Below, one piece after another: positions 21,114-31,760 of a DNA stretch of 64,000 bases (its first letter is position 1; every line of letters begins with the position of its first letter). The translations under genes were made by a program, and so were the position numbers. Below the pieces are notes generated by a model. It was not told where the DNA came from. It saw only the letters and a list, made by a program, of their open reading frames with translations, and searched no databases. The DNA is taken from assembly GCA_963931865.1 (NCBI GenBank), contig OZ007507.1, forward strand, positions 19,719,985 through 19,783,984. Reading direction: 5' to 3'. The stretch comes from Axinella damicornis. Taxonomy: Eukaryota; Porifera; Demospongiae; Axinellida; Axinellidae.

Positions 21114-22739
21114 GCCAACCTAGAGCTCAGAACTCATGATAAAGTTATAGAGGGAGCTTGGGAGCAAATTTCCTTGCAGACATGTACCTTGATATATGGT
21201 TCTGTTGGGTAACCTCATACCATGTCTTTAGTTGCAGAGGTAAACAAAGAGCATCTACCTTGCCTATTTCTGTATGCATTGGTTGATTTCTGCTTTGGGT
21301 GTACCCAAAGGCGTAACTAGGGGGTGGTCTGCCCAGGCCTGCTAGGTCTACCCGGCCGGCCAGGCCTGCTCTGGGGTATTAAGGCCAGGCAGAAATTATT
21401 TTGTGTACATTTTGTCTGAAACATATTGTACTACAACTCTGATATGAATGAATAAAACTGCACTTTTGTACAATTGTTCAATGTGTTGGACTTTTAGCTC
21501 ACAATTGCTAATTGAATTAGTCACGTGCCAAAGCACGTGCTCTTAGACACGCCCACTGAAGATGGACTGTCCAGACAGCTGTTGAGAGAACTGGACAGTG
21601 CAGCAGGATAGCAGGCAGGACAGCTATAGCCTCAAAAGAATGCTTACTCAGGATACTCAAGTTCTACCGAGTAGGGTTTTTCAATTCCACGAGTAAACAG
21701 AGATACAGCGAAAAATTCGTTTTTGTGTGTATTCTGTGCCGATACAATGCCGTCCTTAACACAAACTACACGGATAATCGACATCCTACTCGGTGAAATA
21801 CAATAAATCATCAAGACACTTCATTTCATACCGAAAGCAGTGCCCAAGCTAGCCGCTGCGCTCCTCCAGAATCGTCGCCACATAGGTCCTTAACCCGCGG
21901 CCATGATTGACTGATGTACTGCCGTTTGAACTCAACGCAGGAGCGACGGCACGGATTCACACAAGGAACTACCAAAGGTGATGACTACAACTAGCACAAA
22001 GCGAAGCTACAGCTATCGCTGAGAGAGACAAACTAGCAGACTTTACTTCGCTCAGTATTAAACACCGCCATTAGCTTTCTCCGTGCACTATTACGTAATT
22101 CCGTGTACTTTCCGTATAACGTTAATCGAATAATCCAGGCGCGCGCCTGGCCTTAGTGCCGCAGAGTGGAGAATTTGCTGTTGGACACAGCCAGATACCT
22201 ACACTGGCTATACTAGCAAGGCAGCGTCACTAGAAATCTTAACTGCAGAATCCGTCCACCAATACCTGGGAGAGGGCCACACTGACTGGCAAACCTTGAC
22301 TTGAGATGTGATATATGGCTGACATGCGCCCTTGGGCAGCATCGCTTCATTCATGAGTCATGTCCCAAGCGTACTCTGGTCTGGTCTCATTCACAAGTGG
22401 CCTCAACCTCAGAAGGCGGAAAGTTTAAAAAAAATTCTGGGGGCGCATGCCCCCTTCATGCACAACTTACACACCATTAGTGAGCGCCTACGGTGCTCAT
22501 CAGTGCCATTGCTACTCATTCATGCTGGCTATAGGTGCTATGCCACTGGATGCACCCATTGTATAATATGAAGGAACATAGGTCAGCCTGGGAATAGGAC
22601 TAACAGGCAGGGTGGGTTTGAATGGTAGGGTAGTATGTTACGGTCACATCATGATCAGAGGGTTACATCAGAAGATCTAGGTTCCCTGCAGCTGGTTCTG
22701 AGTATGTGATATGTGATGTCTGTTCCAATCCCTCCCAGC
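21114..22739. other. Noncoding stretch upstream of caspase-like exon
   Basis: Contains a polypyrimidine-AG (CCCTCCCAG) directly before the caspase-like frame, interpretable as an acceptor. A GGGGGCGCATGCCCCC motif at about 22438 recalls the repeat ends near 2395 and 52800. No further exon recognised. Confidence 0.4.
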
Positions 22740-23450
22740 CATGATCTGGTACATGGGCCACAGCGAGGAGGGGACTGGAAACTGGTGCTTCAAGGATGGG
22801 ACCATCAGCTTCCAGGAGATCTTTGACCTCTACATGACACACTCACCTGGCAAACTTCTGGTGATAGAGTCCGACTGTTGCTATTCTGGCAGCTGGGTGC
22901 ATAGATGCACTGAAACCCTAGACGAACTGTGCATCCCCCCGTGTGGGCACAAGGCAAGAGAGCAAGGAGTGCTGATCAAGGTGTTTGCTTCCTGTCGGAG
23001 CAACGAGAAGGCCGCAGAACCATGCTTCTCCACTGATGGGATATATGTTGACGCAAATACTGGTCTTCCTATGGTTAGAGTGAATCAACAACTCACTGAA
23101 CACCAGACAACAATGTTTGGTAACTTCACTAAGCTGCAGAGATCCAGGGAGCCTCTGCCCATGCAGCAGAAGAAGCATTTGAGAACTGGAAGTGGGACAA
23201 TGCCGTGAGTGGTGAAATGCACCGTCATATTTACCTTGTAAGAGGAAATGACAAAGGAAGACCAGCGTGGCATTGTGTACTACTGTCCAGTGGAGATGAG
23301 GACCATGTGCAATCATTCTTAGACGAACTAAAGACAGGAACCATAGATGTTGCTGACTGGGGCTATATAATAGTCTCTGGCTGGGGAGAAGACCCTCCAG
23401 ATAACATCAGGAATAAGTTACTCAACTGGACCAGAGTCGGTTGGTTATAA
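22740..23450 (+). pseudogene. Caspase-like (peptidase C14 fold) fragment
   Basis: After an acceptor-like CCCAG the frame reads IWYMGHSEEGTGNW, with the His of the catalytic dyad at residue 7 counting from the Met at 22741. DLYMTHSPGKLLVIESDCCY, then SG, follows with the candidate nucleophile Cys at residue 47. The His-about-40-DxCxSG spacing is that of caspase/metacaspase-like folds. The frame shifts near 23140; a second frame continues (ENWKWDNAVSGEMHRHIYLV ... YIIVSGWGEDPPDNI) to a stop at 23450. The N-terminal part (prodomain, beta strands 1-2) is absent. It may be a pseudogene or a sequencing indel. Neighbouring Death-domain-like exons suggest a cluster of death-fold genes. Confidence 0.6.
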
Positions 23451-23802
23451 TTAAAATTTATGTCAAAATTTGCATACACCATTGTTATGACTGTATTGGA
23501 ATAGTCATGCAGGAGTTGAATTGTTCTAGTACAATTTGCAAGACATGTTTGATCAGGTACTGTATCTATTCTAGACCTTACACTGTCTAGCCTAAGCCTA
23601 TTTGAAAGTGTTAGGCCGATGGCAAATTTGCATGAGCAGATCTCAACTGAAGTAGCTATACTGATAAATTAACTACTCATCTGCCCATGCTGGACTCTGA
23701 GGTGGTGCACATTCGTCCTCCCTTGGACTCCAGCATGGAGCACAGCATTACTGGAGGGGTGTGCCCCGCAGATGAAGGCATGTGGTTAAATCTCCCCCTA
23801 TA

Positions 23803-24367
23803 CCGTATAGATCGGGAAATTTTCGCCGTAATTAATTTTCGTCGATATTGCATTACGACGAAAATTAAAAACACGAAATATTTTCAACGTCGAATAATTT
23901 ATGATTCTATTTAACGTGTGAGTTTTCGTGAATCGAAGTGCAAGCATGGTTCTGCTGCGCTACCAGAAACCTGTCGATGGTGTTCCTGATCCTGGGAGAT
24001 CGCTGAGCTCTTCTATACCAGCCCAAGCGCGCGATCGCGGAAGCGAACTTCTGAAGGCAGTTGGAACCGCGGACCGAGACAGACGGGTGAAATCTTTCGA
24101 GGTAAGTAGCCGATGGCAGTTCCCTCTCTACCAGTGATACGGCATGGGTGTCTGATGCATTCCCTCGCTGGCGCTGATCCGAGGCTCCAGCGTCTCTCCA
24201 ATGGCGCGACATGGTATCCGGTCCCGGGATTGGGATCGTGAACGTGTACGCGTGAACAAATTTTCGCGTGGTTTAATTTTCGTCGGTGTGCTCGAGCGAC
24301 GAAAATAAAACAACGCGAAAAATTAAAAGGCGAAGTATATTTAACGCGAAAATTTCCGGATCTACGG
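23803..24367. mobile_element. TA-flanked nonautonomous element (Tc1/mariner-pogo type)
   Basis: Inverted ends CCGTA(TAGATCGG/GATCCGG)AAATTTTCG, flanked by TA on both sides (23801-23802 and 24368-24369). The interior holds an ATG frame at 23946-24101 (MVLLRYQKPVDGVPDPGRSL ... VKSFE) that ends exactly at a GTAAGT donor. It looks like a first exon retained after internal deletion. I have a weak recollection of similar N-termini in pogo-like transposases of sponges. Confidence 0.65.
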
Positions 24368-25016
24368 TATATCACCTGGAGGTGGTTGGCATGGGTGCAT
24401 GAGCATGTGATATGACAAGTAGAGGGAGGAGGAGTGTGGGACTTAAATGAAGCTCACGTGCACTTGAATACCACTTTGTAAGATGTAATCAAGTAGTATT
24501 ACCTTCCCCTCTGGTCCAACCCACGCAATAGGCCTGCCGTGGACAGCATCGGACATTGGGGTGGGTCACTGCAGGCAGCAGTCACGCTCACCAGTGGGAA
24601 TTCAAAACTCTGCTACACTCCACCTCTGGTTCTACATAAGAATATTTGTCCATGTGTCCAGTATCGAATCAAAATGTATGGCTAGAGTTCATAAATGTAG
24701 TAGCCATTGAAGTTGTCCTAATCCTGTAATCACTTCCACATGCTGTCAAAGGTAATTTTGAGTAGCTGTAATTTGTCATCACCTACTTGTGTTGTACCTA
24801 GCCTGCTGAAGTCTCAACTGTGTACTCACGTGGTAGCTATTCAGCAGTTCGAATTTCACATGTGTGCACATACTATGCATGCAGTCCTTTCATCCAGTTT
24901 GGACATGCCACTCCCTTTTGTTTATACTAGCTACATAGTTTGGAGTGGAAGCTGTTGCCAAGTGGTAGCTAACTGTAGAAGTAACTAGCTCAAGTGTACT
25001 TTGTTCTCATAAGCCA
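24368..25016. other. Noncoding stretch
   Basis: No gene or repeat recognised. Confidence 0.35.
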
Positions 25017-25350
25017 TGTCTGGAGTCACTCTGGATGAGTTATTGAAGGAGGTGGGTGTGTCTCCCTCCCACCTAGACAAGGCCTGCACCAGTGAATACC
25101 TCCAAGATATAGCTCTGCTCCTGGAGTCATGGCGAACAGTGGCCCCTCACCTGGGGCTCTCTAGAACTGGAAGTTGAAAGAGAAGGAGGAGCAGAGAAGG
25201 AGAAAAGGCAAAAGATTCTTGAGGTCTGGAAGGCCAAGTTTGCCTTCAAAGCAAAATACATTGTGCTGATCGAAGTACTTCTGAAGATTGGCAGGGCCAA
25301 CCAGGCAGAGCAACTCTGCCATCTTCTGGTACCACATAGCTAAAGAAGGT
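25017..25350 (+). pseudogene. Death-domain-like pseudo-exon (paralogue of 15037-15379)
   Basis: ATG at 25017 opens MSGVTLDELLKEVGVSPSHL, closely similar to the minus-strand exon at 15379. A frameshift near 25163 moves the remainder (ELEVEREGG, then RQKILEVWKAKFAFKAKYIV, LIEVLLKIGRANQAEQLCHL) to another frame. The final codons before the donor-like GTACTT contain a stop (VPHS*), where the paralogue is open. Two independent lesions argue for pseudogenisation rather than a single sequencing error. Confidence 0.6.
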
Positions 25351-25755
25351 ACTTTACTAGGTTAATGCTAGTCCCAGTTTGCAGGGGAGAAAACCAGTCT
25401 GGCAACTTTTCCTTTTGCTGCAGCAAGAGTCACATCATCACGTAACATGCGTGTTGAAATGCCAGCCCTGTCCGTCGTATAGTTCTATTCTCTGCAGGAC
25501 CTCTACAACCACATACAGCCTGCCGATTTTAGCAGCCCCACTCCCCTCTCAATTAGAATGGTTTATGTCAGTTTGTGCCACGCCTCGACTTTTTCAAGTC
25601 GAATGCCTGCAGTGCACATATCATGCACGTGTGCGTTAACACTAATACAGTAACCTGAGCTAGTGCTTAGTCCCAACCATTATTTTTTCCTCTCTAAAGG
25701 ATTTAGGTGCCCTCACCGGTTGTAATTAATTTTCCTGTCAAAGTATTTTTTCTCT

Positions 25756-26776
25756 ATGATAGGTCAGCTAACTCCTCCACTGGAAGCTACTCCTGCGGTT
25801 CCTCTCACTCCACAAAGTAGCGTGGGTGCTGACTCGCCTCAACCTTCCCCTAGTGTAGAAGAGCTGCCCTCCCAGCCTCCCACACACCAGCCGCCCTCCC
25901 AGCCTCCCACACACCAGCCGCCCTCCCAGCCTCCCACACACCAGCCGCCCTCCCAGCCTCCCACACACCAGCCACCCTCCCAGCCTCCCACACACCAGCC
26001 GCCCTCCCAGCCTCCCACACACCAGCCGCCCTCCCAGCCTCCCACATACCAGCCGCCCTCCCAGCCTCCCACATACCAGCCGCCCTCCCAGCCTCCCACA
26101 TACCAGCCAGCCTCCCACATACCAGCCAGCCTCCCAGCCTCCCACATACCAGCCAGCCTCCCAGCCTCCCACATACCAGCCGCCCTCCCAGCCTCCCACA
26201 TACCAGCCAGCCTCCCAGCCTCCCACATACCAGCCAGCCTCCCAGCCTCCCACACACCAGCCGCCCTCCCAGCCTCCCACACACCAGCCGCCCTCCCAGC
26301 CTCCCACATACCAGCCGCCCTCCCAGCCTCCCACACACCAGCCGCCCTCCCAGCCTCCCACACACCAGCCGCCCTCCCAGCCTCCCACATACCAGCCACC
26401 CTCCCAGCCTCCCACATACCAGCCGCCCTCCCAGCCTCCCACACACCTCGAGTGTGCACAGGTGCAGCCACTCAGTATAGAGGAAGAGATAAAGGAGTTT
26501 GAAGAGAAATATGCAAGGCTCGTGCAATGTGTTCTAGTGGCATTCCAGCAGGGCAGTGTCTCCTTTAGTGATATTCAGGCATCTCTCATGGCACTCCCAA
26601 CATATCTCAAGCCTCAGTTTGGCAATCTCCTACAAAGCAAAGCATGTCAGCTGTCTGAAGCTTCAAGCATCTGTGAGCTCTTTTTTATACTGTCCGGATC
26701 TCCTTACTGGGACTTCTATAAACCTTACCTTCTTTCCCACCTGGTCGAAGAATTTGGTAATAGACAAATAATTTAA
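25756..26776 (+). pseudogene. Exon with proline/glutamine minisatellite and helical domain
   Basis: A frame entered after GATAG begins GQLTPPLEATPAVPL and runs into a 27-bp repeat encoding SQPPTHQPP (25860-26440, about 21 copies, some as PPTYQPP). At about 26110 one repeat is shortened so that the frame changes. Downstream of the array the repeat frame SQPPTYQPP connects to THLECAQVQPLSIEEEIKEF, then a helical region with SICELFFILSGSPYWDFYKP. I recognise this tail only as a helical module often found C-terminal to Death domains in sponge genes. A frameshift near 26772 separates it from the next block. Confidence 0.55.
25860..26440. repeat. 27-bp coding minisatellite
   Basis: Tandem CAGCCTCCCACACACCAGCC-type unit of 27 bp with alternating THQ and TYQ variants in blocks. 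A contracted unit near 26101-26130 breaks the triplet phase. Confidence 0.95.
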
Positions 26777-26779
26777 AGC

Positions 26780-27108
26780 AACAGAAGGACAGGTATTTGG
26801 AAGAGCTGAGTGCATTTCGAATGCGAATCAAAGTCGTCGACTTCATTGGCAAGTGGACTGGAGCATCCCAGCCTGATACTCAAGAGCTTGTTGTGGAATT
26901 AGGAGAGGTCTGGAGGAATCGCAATATTGAACAGTTGGAGCAGTTTCAGATTACGTTATCACGGAAACGATCACTTGAAAATTCTGTGCTGCCATCTAAT
27001 AAATGTATCAGGGTATCCAGTATCAATGCCGTGTTCTCACTCCCGAAGTCAATAGATGGTCATAATCTTCACCTAGAAGACCTCCGGGAATTCTTCCTTG
27101 CACACTAG
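26780..27108 (+). pseudogene. C-terminal helical block of the Death-domain-like gene
   Basis: The frame resumes as KQQKDRYLEELSAFRMRIKV, then VDFIGKWTGASQPD, and ends at a stop at 27108. It appears to be the continuation of the previous exon across a one- or two-base shift. The helix VVDFIGKW is typical of the same tail module. The last 60 residues are hydrophilic and unrecognised. Confidence 0.5.
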
Positions 27109-28111
27109 ATCCTGAGGGTGTCACTCGATGGAGTCTGCATCCTTGATCTACGGGTATGACATGTACACAGCTGCCCTTGTCATGTCATTATGTGAGCCAG
27201 TTGATAACCATGGAGGTTGACATTGGAATGAAATTCTGTTGGTTGGTTTATGATTACATGGTAGCTAACCCAGTCAGGACCCCATGGAGAACATGTTGTT
27301 GTAACTTTTGTAGACGTGTTCTTATTCAACTGAGCTGCACTTCAGTTCACCAACCATTGATCTGGAGAATGTGTCAGTACAGATGCCAGAGATTGATTGA
27401 AATTGCTGTTTTGTATCCTAGGTTGGTCGTGGTGACAGTGGAGTTGAGGCTGTGGATCCCATCACCAATCTTGGGGATGGTGCAGCCTGATGAGGAGGTG
27501 GAGTCTGACTGGGATGATCAGGGAGAGGATGAGGGGGAAACTGACAAGGGAGAACAGAAGGGAGAGGTCAAATTTACAGGTTCAAAAGCCGTGTAGTAAG
27601 GGCCCACCTACCACAAAAGTCTTGAGCAGCATTTCTAAACTTTGGGTAAGGTTGTGCACTCAAAAAGGCCGATTTATATACAGTGAAGTATGAACTACGG
27701 CGTGATTTCTCTGTCGAGCGTTTCTTCTCAAAGACTTCACAAAACGCATGATCAACTTCTTATGGGAAAAATAATATTCATAGCCAGTCATTGATGTTCA
27801 TAGCTTACTGCAGCACTTGTTTTTTATACAGTGCTTAATGGGTGGGCGGATACTATGCCTAATTAGTCTGAGTACGTATCTAGCACCCACCCCCCTGTTC
27901 AGCGGCGCTCTAATGTCCCCGAAACATGGGCGCTTAATGCGTACTCTGTGGTATGGACCTTATTATCCTATGCAAACGTGCACCCCAGCTGGGGATAATG
28001 TATTCCACCAGGAACATTAGTTGTTAATGTGCCCTTCAGTGTGCAAATCCTGGTGAGAACACTGATATGCATGCTACTCGTGTGATTGTCATTAATACCA
28101 TCATTCCTGAC
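27109..28111. other. Noncoding or weakly coding stretch
   Basis: A frame at about 27425-27596 follows an acceptor-like CCTAG and is acidic (DDQGEDEGETDKGEQKGEV). It could be an exon of the neighbouring gene but I cannot support it further. Confidence 0.3.
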
Positions 28112-28660
28112 AGGAGACTGCATGACCACTCAGCCTCCACTCCTGCAGTCTCTCAGACAGCCAAAGAGAAGCAGCGATATCAGAAACAACCCAGGAAAGA
28201 GCTGAGCTCCGAGAAACATGAGAGAATGGAAAAGAAGATTCTACTTATGCTCACAGAAAGAAACACAAGGCTGAGACCAACAGCTCTACCTGAAGAAGAC
28301 AGTGAAGGCATGACGTTCAGTCCTAAGTATGGGGACCTAGTTGCAAGGAGGGATGTCATGATGATCGTTTCAGTGGGTAGCAAGCATCCCCCTGGAGTCA
28401 GAGTGGAGGAACGTGTTAGAGACAAGGCTCGAGCAACTCGTGCTTTCAGAACTTACGGAAAAGTTCCCCGCCTGATAGCCTCACTCCAGATCTCACGAGA
28501 AACTGCAGCTGATTTGAAAGTTGTTAGCAGTCATGTACAAAAATCTGTCACCTTGAGGGACGTCAGGCTTAAACTAGATGTCCCAGATATGCAGCGACCC
28601 AAGGAGTACTACATCACAGCCATTGCAAACTTCCTGAAACAGTGCAGACAGCCAGGAGGT
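28112..28660 (+). CDS. Unrecognised exon, basic protein
   Basis: After an acceptor CCTGACAG the frame reads RLHDHSASTPAVSQTAKEKQ and stays open for about 180 codons to a donor GGAG|GTATGT. Features: a basic helical region (KQPRKELSSEKHERMEKKIL), then DVMMIVSVGSKHPPGVRVEE and a final segment ending AIANFLKQCRQPGG. I do not recognise the family. A 40-bp piece of the first part (GACCACTCAGCCTCCACTCC) recurs at about 20838-20865, indicating a second, mostly lost copy near the other Death-domain-like locus. Confidence 0.5.
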
Positions 28661-28847
28661 ATGTACTTTACATGCAGCTGGCAACAGCACCTTATGTACA
28701 CAGTTGAGACCGTATTGCTACCGAACAGTTTCTGAATCAGTATTCTGTTACATAGGGTCTGGTGAACGAAGTTTGTAGCTGCATTCTGCTGGCTGCGCAT
28801 CAATCAGGTTGCAGATCTTTGCCATATGATCGATTATCTCGTAATCA

Positions 28848-29490
28848 TTACCCCGCGCGCGCATGCGCGAAGCGGGGTTAAGCAATCGGTTTTGTCTGTC
28901 AGTCAGTCTGTCAGTCTGTCAGTCAGTCTGTCAGTCAGTCTGTCTGTCAGTCAGTCTGTCATGCGAAAAAAATTGAAATCTCGCCACATACACCCTCATA
29001 AACCATCGAAAGGGAGTCAAACAATAGCAAATAGCAAAAAACTGCTCAATGTGTACCTGACTGAAGTAAAGGCGCTTCGTTTCACTGTATTTCGGCTACT
29101 TCCTACTTTTCATAACTATTCATAACATTGGCTCCACCTCTTCGTGACTTCAGAGTCCCATCAAGAACAGGACACACAGTGCATTTGGAAATTCATGCTA
29201 CGAGATGACCGCTAGGAAACACTGTTTTCTCACGATTTATGTACTTCACAGACATCGTGGCTATTGTTTCGACTGTTTTTTCCAGCTATTTCCTATTATT
29301 CGTAACACTTGGCCCCACCTCATCAGCTTCACAATATTATATACGGTAAGCGGTCACTCCCACTCCTTGGATATGGCAATACACGAACACAGTATAAACG
29401 CATCGGCAGAGATGTCACGTCGATTGTAGCTGCACTGTATCCTGTAGACGTTCCACGCGGGGTATGTGTTCTATGAACACCTCTAGTTGT
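28848..29490 (+). repeat. Interspersed repeat A, diverged copy
   Basis: Starts TACCCCGCGCGCGCATGCGC, contains GTTTTGTCTGTCAGTCAG microsatellite at about 28890-28960, and ends near GAACACCTCTAGTTGTGAGG, the counterpart of CACCTCTAGTTT in the copy at 3033. Confidence 0.6.
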
Positions 29491-29675
29491 GAGGTGTGTA
29501 CTGCCTTTAAAGCACAGTATAGACACTTTCGAATTAATGTAGAGTATGTGACAACTACATTCCAGAGTTGCAACAGCTCCATTGCCAAAGCAATGTGAGG
29601 TCATTGAGGGTAACAGGAGCTCAGTAGTCAGTTCAGTATGGGGCGCCGTTTGTACCAAAATTCAGAAAACTGCGA

Positions 29676-29845
29676 CATTTATAAATAACGCACCACATTT
29701 ATAAATAACGAACGACATTTATAAATAACGGGCGACATTTATAAATAACGAACGACATTTATAAATAACGAACGACATTTATAAATAACAGGCGACATTT
29801 ATAAATAACGAAGGACATTTATAAATAACGACGACATTTATAAAC
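29676..29845 (+). repeat. 20-bp tandem array, left arm outer
   Basis: Unit GACATTTATAAATAACGAAC, 8-9 copies. Every unit contains TTTATAAATA. Matched in reverse complement at 40870-41070. Confidence 0.9.
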
Positions 29846-29849
29846 AAAA

Positions 29850-30488
29850 TGTGACCGGATTTGCGAAAAGGGACCATATCCCGCAAACATTAAATTTTTG
29901 TTAGCGTCGTTTTTATGACAAACGGCGTGTACTTCACAAAAACGAGATTATCACTTTGGCAGACTTACCAACCCTTGCTCTTCCAGTTCCTAGACTCTTG
30001 AGCTTGCAGTCACTTTGACAAGTGAAATAAACACGAAAGAACGACGGCGTATCGATGTCGAGCGCGCGTGTACGGAGGGCGTTGCTAGGGACGCTAAACA
30101 GCCCTATGAACGACAGGTCTGTCTCTTTACACACAGCTGTACAGCAGGGGTCCGTCATAGTTCTCCCTGGACCCATCGTCGGTCGAGACAAGCTATTTTC
30201 TTCACCGCCTTTACGTTGAAGACACAACCGATCGAGTTACAGCAAAACGTGCCCGCTTCCGTAATACGGACGTGCACGGAGTAACCTAACAACGCGTTTG
30301 GAATCAAATTTCTCGGTTTCAATTATCCGCGATAGCGTTACTTTACGCAACCGTTACTACGCGAAGGTACGTCCGATCGCTTCCAAATTTTCATGGACGA
30401 CCCACCGAAGGTAGGACTGGCCATTGGTATAGCTAACTAAATTTTGACAAAATGCGGGATATGGTCCCTTTTCGCAAATCCGGTCACA
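29850..30488. mobile_element. 639-bp TIR element inside left arm
   Basis: Perfect 36-bp terminal inverted repeats starting TGTGACCGGATTTGCGAAAA and ending in GGACCATATCCCGCA. The element interrupts the 20-bp array and is absent at the mirror position of the right arm (about 40880). No transposase. I see no certain target duplication because the flank is repetitive. Confidence 0.8.
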
Positions 30489-30708
30489 AATGATAAATCA
30501 CGAACGACATTTATAAACAACAAGCGACATTTATAAAGAACGAGCGACATTTATAAATGACGAGCGATATTTATCGTAAATGACGAGCGACATTTATAAA
30601 CGACGAGTGACATTTATAAACGACGAGCGACATTTATAAATCACAAGCGACATTTATAAAGAACAAGCGATATTTATAAAGAACATGCGACATTTATAAA
30701 TAACAGCG
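30489..30708 (+). repeat. 20-bp tandem array, left arm inner
   Basis: About 11 diverged units of GACATTTATAAA(C/T)GACGAGC. It includes the unique junction GATATTTATCGTAAATGACG that serves as the empty site for the LINE insertion in the other arm. Confidence 0.85.
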
Positions 30709-30741
30709 AACTTTTCCATTTGCGTGCAAGTCAGATGTCAC

Positions 30742-30930
30742 CAGCTTCAAGTTATCCGCCGAGTCATCCGCCGAGTGACTTCCGGTATACTTTTCCGCAG
30801 CCGCCGACTCGAAACTTTGCTAGAACCCCGCATGAAGTGCTTCTTTTGGAGTACAGGCAGGAGGAGCATGCATGGGGAGTATAATCGCAAAAAGCCTGCA
30901 GGCTGGATAACTGTAAGTTAAGTCTCCGTC
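30742..30930 (+). repeat. Arm block with exon-like end; repeated at 31584-31760
   Basis: Shared sequence runs from CACCAGCTTC through TGACTTCCGGTATACTTTTC and CCCCGCATGAAGTGCTTCTT to GCTGGATAACTGTAAGTTAAG. The GTAAGT resembles a donor after an ATG frame (MKCFFWSTGRRSMHGEY). The reverse complement is at about 37260-37410, so three copies exist. Confidence 0.7.
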
Positions 30931-31760
30931 AACTATGCTATGTATAACTACTTTCGATCACCGTTACATGTACACACAGCATGAAATGGCATACTGTCAG
31001 GCACATTTGAACCAAGGGCATGCATAGACAGTAAGGGTTTCCTCAGGCTTCAGAGAACGCACCAAAAATTAGTTCCAGGGTTATAGACAGAGACTATTTT
31101 CTACTGAGTCAGTACGATGCTGAAGGTACCAGCTGTGATCAAGCATGTACAGCTATATGACATGCTGGCCAGATGGTGGTGGGGGCAGGGGGCTGAGGAG
31201 GGGGGAGCTCAGATGAATCTCTGCAGGACAACAGTCCCAAGACTCACCACAAAGATTTCAAGCCTCAATCCCCTCAAAGTCATGTGCGTATGTGGGGGAG
31301 TGTGGTACTGTAGTCGCTCGTATGAGAGTTGGACCTGTGCGTAAAAGTGATTATGTGAGCTGTGCTTAATAACACGTTGTGTAGTGATGGTCTGATGGTA
31401 TGCCCAAGGTTCAGTGACTATAGTATCCAGTTTTAGTGAAATGAGTGTTTTACATCATGATGAACTTCCTCTTTGACTCGCGCGCGCGCACACACACACA
31501 GCCAAAAGGAAACCTGGCATGTCACCACACATGCTAAAGTGTGTGAACCTTTGGGAGTCCCAGCTGTAGCCCCCTCTCCCCTCACCAGCTTCTAGTTATC
31601 TGCCAAGTCATCCGCCGAGTGACTTCCGGTATACTTTTCCGCGGCCACCGGCTAGAAACTTTGCTCAAGAACCCCGCATGAAGTGCTTCTTTTGGAGTAT
31701 ATACACAGGAGCAAAAACCCTGGATGCTGGATAACTGTAAGTTAAGATCCGTCAACTAAG

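Noticed and set aside
24013..24145. Minus-strand GYLPRKISPVC resembling a HIRAN-like motif
   Set aside because: It overlaps the plus-strand exon with a proper ATG and donor; the match is short and may be coincidental.
25768..26527. Minus-strand frames of Gly/Trp/Glu repeats over the minisatellite
   Set aside because: A 27-bp repeat without stops is open in several frames; only the plus frames connect to flanking non-repeat coding.
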